Positions 1-4,629 of a DNA stretch of 5,027 nt are shown here, one piece after another (position 1 is the stretch's first letter; every line of letters begins with the position of its first letter). The notes below the pieces were generated by a model, which was not told the origin of the DNA, searched no databases, and was given only the letters and a program-made list of their open reading frames with translations. A program made the translations under genes and the position numbers. Origin of the DNA: Thermoplasmatota archaeon (lineage in GTDB: Archaea > Thermoplasmatota > Thermoplasmata > GCA-020350865 > JAUVCJ01); contig JAUVCJ010000181.1 of the NCBI GenBank assembly GCA_030595765.1, forward strand, positions 1 through 5,027. Reading direction: 5' to 3'.

Positions 1-321
1 ATCTGCGGGATCAGCACTGATACCGTTCTCGCTCTGGAGTTTTTTTGATAGCGCCACACGCAACTCAAGCAAACCCTCGTCCCTGGTATAGCAGAAACCC
101 TCCTGGCTCCCGGCGATTCTTGCAACCGCTCCCACTGCCTCAGGCGGCGGCCCAAAGAATGGAACGCCCTGGCCAAGTGATATTACGTCAGCTGGTAGCC
201 TGGCGTTTGCAGTGAGCTTGAGTAAAGGCGCTTCCATTATGCTGGCTGTCCTGCCCAAGCCTGGTGCTCTATGCTCCTGCATGACCCCACCAAGCGGTTT
301 GGACACCATAAATGCTCGCAT
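1..321 (-). CDS. Class I/II PLP-dependent aminotransferase, N-terminal part (runs off left edge)
   Basis: The minus strand is open from the window edge up to a stop at 334-336. From the ATG at 309 it reads MVSKPLGGVMQEHRAPGLGR and continues for 103 residues. The segment around residues 42-57 (ISLGQGVPFFGPPPE) followed by Y-T-R-D-E-G-L-L-E-L-R is the conserved N-terminal signature of fold-type I, AspC-like aminotransferases: the substrate-binding GxGxPxF/PP stretch, then the YT..G...LR block. Such enzymes transfer an amino group between an amino acid and a 2-oxo acid using pyridoxal phosphate in the cytosol. The PLP lysine lies in the missing part, so the substrate cannot be named. An ATG at 321 is preferred because GGTG lies 4 nt upstream; the in-frame ATG at 309 is the alternative. 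The gene lies 65 bp downstream of the cupin gene on the same strand, so the two may be co-transcribed. Confidence 0.87.
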   Translation of the reverse strand, partial: MRAFMVSKPLGGVMQEHRAPGLGRTASIMEAPLLKLTANARLPADVISLGQGVPFFGPPPEAVGAVARIAGSQEGFCYTRDEGLLELRVALSKKLQSENGISADPAD

Positions 322-386
322 TAAACACCGACATCAAGAGGCACCAAGAATGATATTGGAAACCGGACTAACCCAATTCTCGGCTC

Positions 387-722
387 TTACATAAAGGTCG
401 GCGGAGTGGAGACCGTGATGTATTTGGCAGACTTTGACTTGCTTAGATTCTTGGACCTGTGAGGTTTATTGGATGAGTGATACAGCGTATCGCCAGCCTG
501 GAGAAGGAATCTTTCATCACCTACTTTAAACTCTACCTCACCCTCAATGAGATAGTGTATCTCCTCACCTTTGTGAGTATACTTCTGGGTCTTTGTGCCA
601 GGCAACAGATAGGTGATGTTTGCTTCCAATGTTTTGGTCTTGACGACATTGTGGAAAAGCTTCCCCTGCATCTTCTTTTCATCCAGATATTCCCCAGCCT
701 TCATGAATATTGTTTTTGACAT
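387..722 (-). CDS. Small standalone cupin-domain protein
   Basis: This 111-residue protein is a single cupin beta-barrel. Cupin motif 1 is visible as G42, H50, E54 and G61 with the expected spacing; the first histidine of the usual HxH is replaced by Y48. Motif 2 is G77...P87-H88...N92. H50, E54 and H88 could still bind a metal. The end (KYITVSTPPTF) resembles the C-terminal cupin domain of HTH-XRE/cupin transcription regulators, but no helix-turn-helix precedes it here, so it is more likely a small ligand-binding or metal-binding protein or a cut-down sensor domain. The ATG at 722 is used: GGGGA lies about 11 nt upstream and a TATA-like box about 40 nt upstream. The aminotransferase follows on the same strand, suggesting a two-gene operon. 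The substrate is unknown. Confidence 0.85.
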   Translation of the reverse strand: MSKTIFMKAGEYLDEKKMQGKLFHNVVKTKTLEANITYLLPGTKTQKYTHKGEEIHYLIEGEVEFKVGDERFLLQAGDTLYHSSNKPHRSKNLSKSKSAKYITVSTPPTFM

Positions 723-737
723 AATTTATCATTCCCC

Positions 738-770
738 TTTTTTATTTTTTATGTAACTAACATATATGTA
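738..770 (-). promoter_or_regulatory. Putative promoter of the cupin gene (TATA-like box and palindrome)
   Basis: Read on the minus strand, TATATG sits inside the palindrome ACATATATGT (760-769). About 26 nt downstream would put the transcript start near 739, leaving a leader of about 16 nt that contains GGGGAAT before the ATG at 722. The stretch between is A-rich on this strand. The palindrome could also be an operator. The call rests on spacing and composition only. Confidence 0.4.
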
Positions 771-856
771 GCACCCCAAGATTAATGATTTCTAATATCG
801 CACATCTCCCATCTTTTCCCCCAAATTAACTCAAAAAAATGTTGAGCCAAAAGGAG

Positions 857-864
857 TTATAGAT
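857..864 (+). promoter_or_regulatory. Possible TATA-like box for the small RNA
   Basis: TTATAGAT follows the purine-rich CAAAAGGAG (848-856), which resembles a BRE plus box A. A start about 26 nt downstream would fall near 885-888, just before the folded RNA described at 888-967. The rest of 771-870 is AT-rich with no convincing gene; AGATTAAT occurs twice in it (779-786 and 861-868). This is a weak call. Confidence 0.25.
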
Positions 865-870
865 TAATCA

Positions 871-928
871 AGCGCCGAGTCCGAAAACGGATGGAGCATA
901 ATCCAATCTAGCGCCGAGTCCGAAAACG
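871..928 (+). repeat. 19-bp perfect direct repeat, two copies 39 bp apart
   Basis: AGCGCCGAGTCCGAAAACG occurs at 871-889 and again at 910-928. The match extends 5 bp upstream with one mismatch (AATCa/AATCt). The 20 bp between the copies is unrelated to what follows the second copy, so this is not a longer tandem unit. The second copy supplies the 5' side of the hairpin at 910-962. Its first nine bases, AGCGCCGAG, appear a third time at 979-987 as the complement of the tRNA-Ser 3' end. Confidence 0.9.
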
Positions 929-967
929 TACGACCGAAGGGAGTCGTTAAGGACAAGGCGCTTTTTT
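888..967 (+). ncRNA. Candidate small structured RNA, unknown family
   Basis: On the plus strand, three nested helices fold into one rod: AGCGCC (910-915) with GGCGCT (957-962), GTCC (918-921) with GGAC (951-954), and ACGAC (930-934) with GTCGT (943-947), capped by an 8-nt loop. A short upstream hairpin GGAT/ATCC (889-892, 901-904) is also possible. The rod ends directly in T6 (962-967), as expected for an archaeal transcript end, and a weak TATA-like box sits upstream. No box C/D motifs, kink-turn or clear H/ACA layout is visible, although an ACA lies at 953-955. The 5' end is a guess; the fold is the solid part. It could instead be only an elaborate terminator or a decayed RNA gene. Confidence 0.4.
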
Positions 968-984
968 CGCTAGAAAAAAGCGCC
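957..984. terminator. Shared bidirectional terminator: perfect 11-bp inverted repeat with T6 on each strand
   Basis: GGCGCTTTTTT (957-967) and AAAAAAGCGCC (974-984) are exact reverse complements around a 6-nt loop (CGCTAG). Each strand therefore presents a GC-rich end followed by six T's: one closes the plus-strand small RNA, the other lies one nucleotide after the tRNA-Ser discriminator base on the minus strand. Archaeal RNA polymerase terminates on T-runs. The right arm overlaps the last tRNA bases. Confidence 0.7.
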
Positions 985-1096
985 GAGGAGGAGATTTGAA
1001 CTCCTGTGAGGAAAAATCCTCACGAGCTTTCCAGGCTCGCGCCGTATCCTTTTCTGCAACCAAGGATTGCAGAATACCAGGCTGGGCCACCTCGGC
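981..1096 (-). tRNA. tRNA-Ser(GGA) with a predicted 30-nt intron in the D-loop
   Basis: The minus strand folds as a class II tRNA: acceptor GCCGAGG/CCTCGGC (1096-1090 with 988-982), discriminator G981, U8 (1089), A14 (1083), G15 (1082) with C48 (1006), D stem GCC/GGC (1087-1085 with 1043-1041), anticodon stem CGAGC/GCTCG, loop CTGGAAA with anticodon GGA at 1032-1030, a long variable arm TGAGG/CCTCA as expected for serine, and T arm AGGAG-TTCAAAT-CTCCT. No CCA is encoded. The gene is 116 nt; removing 1046-1075 leaves a normal 86-nt tRNA with loop AGCCTGGTA. It reads serine UCC/UCU codons. It follows cbf5 by 117 bp and ends in T6. Confidence 0.93.
1046..1075 (-). other. Predicted archaeal tRNA intron between positions 20 and 21
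   Basis: The extra 30 nt form a bulge-helix-bulge. The inner 8-bp stem is TTCTGCAA (1074-1067) with TTGCAGAA (1059-1052). The central helix is CCT (1081-1079) with AGG (1050-1048), plus a G1078-A1051 mismatch. On opposite sides lie two 3-nt bulges, G1077-T1076-A1075 and A1047-T1046-A1045. Cutting after the second base of each bulge, the standard position for the archaeal splicing endonuclease, removes 1075-1046 and joins T20 to A21. The central helix is imperfect, so this is a relaxed motif. The alternative is a retained D-loop expansion. Confidence 0.7.
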
Positions 1097-1126
1097 TATG
1101 CGATTGGTTACCTCGGTGACCCAGCC
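1080..1126. repeat. Inverted repeat joining the tRNA leader to the tRNA 5' part
   Basis: GGCTGGGCCACC (1080-1091) and GGTGACCCAGCC (1115-1126) are inverted copies with one difference, which is a G-U pair in the RNA. In the minus-strand precursor, the leader can thus pair over 12 bp with tRNA bases 6-17, competing with the acceptor and D stems. ACCTCGG also recurs directly at 1089-1095 and 1110-1116. Confidence 0.7.
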
Positions 1127-1133
1127 TTAACTC

Positions 1134-1153
1134 AGGAAAATAGGAATTTTCCT
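1134..1153. repeat. Small hairpin in the tRNA leader region
   Basis: AGGAAAAT (1134-1141) and ATTTTCCT (1146-1153) are a perfect 8-bp inverted repeat with a 4-nt loop. On the minus strand, CCTATTTTCC here is also the best, though weak, TATA-like candidate for the tRNA, about 46 bp before its first base. The hairpin lacks a long T-run, so terminator activity for cbf5 is uncertain. Confidence 0.4.
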
Positions 1154-1154
1154 T

Positions 1155-1189
1155 CGCACCAGGCTGGGAAAACCCAGGCTTTGCGATTG
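1155..1189 (-). pseudogene. Relic of a tRNA-Ser 5' half, apparently intronless
   Basis: The minus strand here reads CAATCGCAAAGCC, eight unmatched bases, then CCCAGCCTGGTGCG. The genuine tRNA and its leader, 82-83 bp away, read CAATCGCATAGCC, seven bases, then CCCAGCCTGGT, followed by the intron. After intron removal the genuine D-loop reads CCCAGCCTGGTACG, matching the relic at 13 of 14 positions across the splice junction. The acceptor stem and everything after the D arm are destroyed. It looks like a decayed tandem duplicate, but the match is short. Confidence 0.45.
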
Positions 1190-1213
1190 ATGTCTCGGCT
1201 TCTGGTCAATCAA

Positions 1214-2182
1214 TTACTCGGTTATATTCTTTTTCCAGGTGCGTGGGTAGGTTCCAGGCTTCATAACAACCCTCTTGGAGTCTGCAACAATGCCTTTCTC
1301 AGCCGAGGCCATGCTCTTGCCATCGTTCTTGGCCTCTGCTAGAGCTATTAACTCGCCCATGCCGGTTATCAGTGCGATAAGTTTGCCGCTTGCGACAGAC
1401 CCATCCACCTCCTTGATGCCAGGTGCGGCCAGATTAGCGCCATGGCATATCGCATCAACAGCTGAGTCCTTGACAACTATCTTGGGAAGCCTTTCGGTCA
1501 GTTTCTCCATTGGCCAGACTGCTTTTCGAAGCTCTGTCTCATCTCCGTCCTCCTTCCAGAAAACGTATGCATCCAGAAGGTCTTGGAGCGGTATGGACTC
1601 CTTCTCCAGAAAATGACCTGCGCGAGTTCTGCGCAATTCCATCATGTTGGCTCCAGTTCCAAGCGCCATTCCCATGTCAGTGCACAATGTCCTGATGTAT
1701 GTGCCGGATTCGCAGCTTACCCTGAAAAGCACAAGCCGATCCTTAACCTCCAGCAGCTCGATCTCATGGATGGTGCGAATCCTCTGCTCTCGCTTGACAG
1801 CGGAACGGACAGGCGGAAACTGGTATATCGGGCCTGTGAAGTTTATTAACACCTGCTCTACCTTGTCTTGAGGTATTGACTGGTGCATGTGCATTAGTGT
1901 GATGTACTCCTTTCCCTCCAGATGGGTAAGGTCTGCAAGTCTTGTGGCGTCGCCGAGCATTATCGGAAGGACTCCAGAAACGTTTGGGTCCAGGGTTCCA
2001 CCGTGCCCAGCCTTTTTCAGACCCAGCATCTGACGAACCCAGGCAGATACCTGATGGCTGGTTGGACCCTTGGGCTTATCGATTATCACAACCCCCAGGT
2101 TCAGAAGGTCCTGTATGTTTCTCTGGTATGGGTCCTTCCCATGGGCTCCCATCTCAGTGCGCTTTACTATGCGTTCGGTCAA
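1214..2182 (-). CDS. cbf5: tRNA/rRNA pseudouridine synthase Cbf5 (TruB family, PUA domain)
   Basis: This 322-residue protein converts uridine to pseudouridine, as the catalytic subunit of H/ACA ribonucleoproteins (with Nop10, Gar1 and L7Ae) and, in archaea, also at tRNA position 55. The TruB catalytic core is residues 28-230: GVVIIDKPKGPTSH (30-43), the catalytic loop GHGGTLDPNVSG with Asp65 (59-70), PPVRSAVKRE (123-132) and SCESGTYIRTLCTDMG (156-171). A PUA RNA-binding domain covers about 233-313 and ends YPRTW. The length is normal for archaeal Cbf5. The start is TTG at 2182, supported by AGGAGG 7 nt upstream; the later ATG (residue 11) lacks such a site. The start overlaps the cmk stop (TTGA), indicating translational coupling. 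Unlike many archaeal clusters, no L14e gene separates cmk and cbf5. Confidence 0.96.
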   Translation of the reverse strand: MTERIVKRTEMGAHGKDPYQRNIQDLLNLGVVIIDKPKGPTSHQVSAWVRQMLGLKKAGHGGTLDPNVSGVLPIMLGDATRLADLTHLEGKEYITLMHMHQSIPQDKVEQVLINFTGPIYQFPPVRSAVKREQRIRTIHEIELLEVKDRLVLFRVSCESGTYIRTLCTDMGMALGTGANMMELRRTRAGHFLEKESIPLQDLLDAYVFWKEDGDETELRKAVWPMEKLTERLPKIVVKDSAVDAICHGANLAAPGIKEVDGSVASGKLIALITGMGELIALAEAKNDGKSMASAEKGIVADSKRVVMKPGTYPRTWKKNITE

Positions 2183-2724
2183 TTATCTCCCTCCTGCGCT
2201 TTTAATGCCTCCAGCACCTGTGTTGCAGCTTCCCATTGGTCGATGTTGGAGGTATCGACCACCAGGTCGTAGATGGAAGTATTGGCTAGGTCCAGTTCGT
2301 AAATTGCCAGAAATCGTTCTCTCTCGCACTCCTGTCTCTCTTGGATCTCCAAAAGAGCCTGTTCTAAGCTCTGGCCTTCCCTTCCTGATATTCGCTGGAC
2401 CCTTATGGACATCTCAGCATCTATCCACACCTTGAAAGCTGATATATCATTGGAACCCAGTAAGAGGCCTGCCAGTCTGCCATCCAGTAGCAAGTTGGTT
2501 GAACAAGACCTTGCCAATTTCAGCACTCTCTTGTCAAGCTCCCTGTCGATATCAAAATCATTGCTAGCAAGCTCTCCGAACTGGGACAAGCTCATCCCAC
2601 GTTCCTTAGCCATTGATCTGAATATATCTCCAACATAGACCAATTTGTAACCAAGCTTATCTTTAAGTATCTCTGAAATCGCGGTCTTTCCTGCCCCAGG
2701 GGGACCACTTAGGGTGATTATCAG
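2179..2724 (-). CDS. cmk: Cytidylate kinase, archaeal type, with a CTG start
   Basis: The protein phosphorylates CMP/dCMP with ATP to the diphosphates in pyrimidine nucleotide metabolism. From CTG at 2724 it is 181 residues, normal for archaeal Cmk, and begins (M)IITLSGPPGAGKTAISEIL: the Walker A loop GPPGAGKT is at residues 7-14. Next come KLGYKLVYVGDIFRSMAKERG, the NMP-binding start typical of the family, then ELDKRVLKLA, LLLDGRLAG and FKVWIDAEMSIRVQRISGREG, the arginine-rich lid. Between the in-frame TAG at 2736-2738 and the P-loop there is no ATG, GTG or TTG. CTG is chosen because AGGAGG lies exactly 7 nt upstream, the same spacing as in cbf5; ATA at 2721 is the alternative. A TTG at 2643 would delete the P-loop. 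It starts 2 nt after the DUF106 stop and overlaps cbf5. Confidence 0.93.
   Translation of the reverse strand: MIITLSGPPGAGKTAISEILKDKLGYKLVYVGDIFRSMAKERGMSLSQFGELASNDFDIDRELDKRVLKLARSCSTNLLLDGRLAGLLLGSNDISAFKVWIDAEMSIRVQRISGREGQSLEQALLEIQERQECERERFLAIYELDLANTSIYDLVVDTSNIDQWEAATQVLEALKAQEGDN
2190..2195 (-). promoter_or_regulatory. Ribosome binding site deciding the TTG start of cbf5
   Basis: AGGAGG lies 7 nt (GAGATAA) before the TTG at 2182, inside the end of cmk. It fixes a non-ATG start that would otherwise be doubtful. Confidence 0.75.
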
Positions 2725-2726
2725 GC

Positions 2727-4379
2727 CTAACCCTCCTTTCTAGCCAGGTTTTTGGCTTCCTCGGCCATCTCCCTTACCATGCCAGCAAGCTTTTTTGCCC
2801 TCTGATTTTCCCTATCCTCCAGAGCCTGCTCTGCATCCTGAAGCACTGAGTCAACATCAGATAGGTCAGCCCCGAAATTGCGAGCGTTGGAGTATACAAG
2901 CTGTGCCATCGACACCTCCTCCTCTGCTGCCAGGCGTTCAGATTTGAGCTCGCCTGCAAGCTCACTGGCCTTGAAAGCATTTGATTTGGCATCCGAATAA
3001 TTCTGGATCGAGAAGTCGTCCCTTGCTTTTGAGAGAAGTTCTGCAACTTCGCCTGCTTCGATGCTCAAGCTCTCAAGGTCATCCATCGCATTCGAGGCCT
3101 TCTCCAGTGCATTCTGGGCGGATGTGTGGGCATCGGCATGGCTCTCCAGCCCTTCCCGAACCATATCTAGAGTGTTCTGGGCCCCTCTTGAATCCCCCTC
3201 AAGGGAAAGCGTTGCTGCCTTTTCCAGAAGGTCATTTTCCATTGAGGTGTCGATCCCTCTGGCATCAAGGTCTTCCACCTTGATCTGAAGGGTGCGGACC
3301 TCGTCTTTGATACGATCATTGGCCTTCCTGGCCAGTTGAGTGTCCCGCAGGACCTGCTTTGAATAGTAAATCGCAGAGCTAAAATCACCATGGATAAGTC
3401 CGGTCTCGGCCTTGTCCAGCGCCTTTGCCATGGAGTCCACACCGAGTCCCTCCTCCTTGGCATTCTCAATATCATCCCTGGCCTCTAAAACCAGCTCTTC
3501 AGCCCGATGTTTCTGGCCCTGGGTATCATCCAGAGCTTCTCGGGTCTGTGCAATGGCCTCCTTGGCCTTGGGAATGTCAGCCTCCTTCTGGCGCATTTTA
3601 GCGATCTTAAGGCTCTCAAGGGCTTTTTCAACGTTGACACCATCAGCCTGGGCAGATGTTATGTCCTTTTCAAGCTTCTCGATCTCGCTGAGTCGCTGTG
3701 CCATGCCCGGAGCCTCATCCACCATTGCGCTGTTGCGCAGGGCATAGCTTTTGAGGGCTCTTTGCAACACCTGAGCCATTGGTAGTGATAGCAGGGAGTA
3801 AAGAACTATCCAGTTCCCAAAGAAACAGACACTGCTTGCCATAAGGCTAACTGATGGTGCCCATGGTGTACTGAAAGTTCGAACCGGAATGCTGGCCAGA
3901 AAATTCCAGAGCCATGCAAATACCGGAATGACAATGAGCATTGTGAGGGGCATAGATTTCATCTGCGATGTCTGGACCTCGGTATTCATGCGCATGACCT
4001 CGCCCTGTTGCTCCTGCAGTTTCTTGAGCTTGAACGTGTTGTTATCGGTCCTGGCCTTCTTCATTTCGGCATGTAACTGCCTCTGAACATGTTGAGCCTC
4101 GGCCATTGCCAGCCAATCTGTGAAAAAATGGCGGATCACTGTGTTCATGACAGCTGTGAAAATGCCAGCGCAGAAGATGGTAAGAAGGGGATACTTGCCT
4201 TCAAATCCTATAATGGGGTAGAATATGGAGCCTGCGACGGTACCCATCATGGCTCTCAAGTTCGGGTCAAACATGATCATGAACATCATAAGCATCATGA
4301 ACATCATCATCATGGGAGAGGAGCCCTTCTTTTCGGGCCTTCCAGCTGCTCCTGATCGGGATGATGATACTTCAGGCAT
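2727..4379 (-). CDS. DUF106/EMC3-type (YidC/Oxa1-like) membrane protein with a long repeat-containing C-terminal extension
   Basis: This 550-residue protein belongs by context (directly before cmk) and layout to archaeal DUF106, relatives of EMC3, TMCO1 and YidC/Oxa1 that insert proteins into the membrane. Visible parts: a basic N-terminus (RPEKKG); a Met-rich hydrophobic segment (23-37); a membrane segment (63-86); a charged helical hairpin (about 88-140), as between the first YidC helices; membrane segments at 142-166 and 176-206; then about 330 charged, Ala/Leu/Glu-rich residues predicted helical and cytosolic. This tail shows about five degenerate 60-68-residue repeats with a glycine near 247, 313, 375, 443 and 503 followed by L..A...l..gd...A. 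Family members usually lack such a tail. The ATG at 4379 is chosen: upstream codons run through the TATA-like box and the 44-bp repeats, so the 48 extra N-terminal residues are doubtful. GTG at 4388 is an alternative. Confidence 0.88.
   Translation of the reverse strand: MPEVSSSRSGAAGRPEKKGSSPMMMMFMMLMMFMIMFDPNLRAMMGTVAGSIFYPIIGFEGKYPLLTIFCAGIFTAVMNTVIRHFFTDWLAMAEAQHVQRQLHAEMKKARTDNNTFKLKKLQEQQGEVMRMNTEVQTSQMKSMPLTMLIVIPVFAWLWNFLASIPVRTFSTPWAPSVSLMASSVCFFGNWIVLYSLLSLPMAQVLQRALKSYALRNSAMVDEAPGMAQRLSEIEKLEKDITSAQADGVNVEKALESLKIAKMRQKEADIPKAKEAIAQTREALDDTQGQKHRAEELVLEARDDIENAKEEGLGVDSMAKALDKAETGLIHGDFSSAIYYSKQVLRDTQLARKANDRIKDEVRTLQIKVEDLDARGIDTSMENDLLEKAATLSLEGDSRGAQNTLDMVREGLESHADAHTSAQNALEKASNAMDDLESLSIEAGEVAELLSKARDDFSIQNYSDAKSNAFKASELAGELKSERLAAEEEVSMAQLVYSNARNFGADLSDVDSVLQDAEQALEDRENQRAKKLAGMVREMAEEAKNLARKEG
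2732..2737 (-). promoter_or_regulatory. Ribosome binding site deciding the CTG start of cmk
   Basis: AGGAGG lies 7 nt (GTTAGGC) before the CTG at 2724, within the last codons of the DUF106 gene. Motif and spacing are identical to those of cbf5, which argues that ribosomes start at this CTG rather than at the downstream TTG. Confidence 0.7.
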
Positions 4380-4439
4380 TTGAACCACGACGGAGTTGGG
4401 GATGATACTGCCCCTTTTAATCATTTGCCAATGATTTGT

Positions 4440-4448
4440 TCTATATAG
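4440..4448 (-). promoter_or_regulatory. TATA-like box of the DUF106-cmk-cbf5 operon
   Basis: The minus strand has TCTATATAG, a good archaeal box A. A start about 26 nt downstream falls near 4419, giving a leader of about 40 nt before the ATG at 4379 and excluding the two upstream ATGs at 4523 and 4424. The leader can form a GGGG/CCCC hairpin near 4393-4412 and has no strong ribosome binding site. Confidence 0.5.
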
Positions 4449-4468
4449 AGTATAGTTTCCCAGAGTCA

Positions 4469-4600
4469 GAGATGATATCCCAGCCTCAAGGGACCAGTTG
4501 TCTTGCTTCATGGATGGATACATCCAGCCTCAGGGGAGCAGTTGTCTTGATTCGTGGATGGATACATCCAGCCTCAGAGGAGTGGTTATCCTTCTTCAGC
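4469..4600. repeat. Three tandem 44-bp repeats in the divergent intergenic region
   Basis: Units lie at 4469-4512, 4513-4556 and 4557-4600. All share CCAGCCTCA (4480, 4524, 4568), and units 1 and 2 share CAGTTGTCTTG. Units 2 and 3 begin inside the 16-bp hairpin palindrome TGGATGGATACATCCA (4511-4526 and 4555-4570). The 44-bp period is not a multiple of three, so the array is not coding. It lies between the two divergent TATA-like boxes, about 20-30 bp from each, where an operator array would be expected. Confidence 0.85.
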
Positions 4601-4629
4601 AAGGTTGCCTATATTGCCTTTCCAACAGC

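Noticed and set aside
212..394. 60-residue plus-strand open frame
   Set aside because: It lies opposite the aminotransferase 5' end and its upstream region, has no recognisable motifs, and the minus-strand frame is clearly the gene.
871..928. CRISPR array
   Set aside because: There are only two 19-bp repeats with one 20-bp gap, no further units, and the second repeat is half of a hairpin.
888..967. Box C/D guide RNA
   Set aside because: No RTGATGA and CTGA pair is present in a usable arrangement on either strand.
1275..1616. Plus-strand open frames opposite cbf5
   Set aside because: Composition reflects the antisense of cbf5, with no family features and no start signals.
2179..2643. Cytidylate kinase starting at the TTG at 2643
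   Set aside because: This would remove the Walker A loop, which is intact and in frame upstream, behind a strong ribosome binding site.
2774..3475. Alternative-frame open stretches inside the DUF106 tail, including 3167-3475 and 2774-3046 on the minus strand
   Set aside because: They arise from the codon bias of the long helical tail; their sequences are Arg/Ser-rich and low in structure, typical of out-of-frame reading.
4089..4355. Plus-strand frame encoding a histidine-rich stretch (about 4300-4340)
   Set aside because: It is the antisense of the ATG-rich codons of the Met-rich segment in the DUF106 gene; there is no promoter or ribosome site.
4380..4523. 48-residue N-terminal extension of the DUF106 protein
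   Set aside because: It would be coded by the 44-bp repeat and the TATA-like box; the likely transcript starts near 4419.
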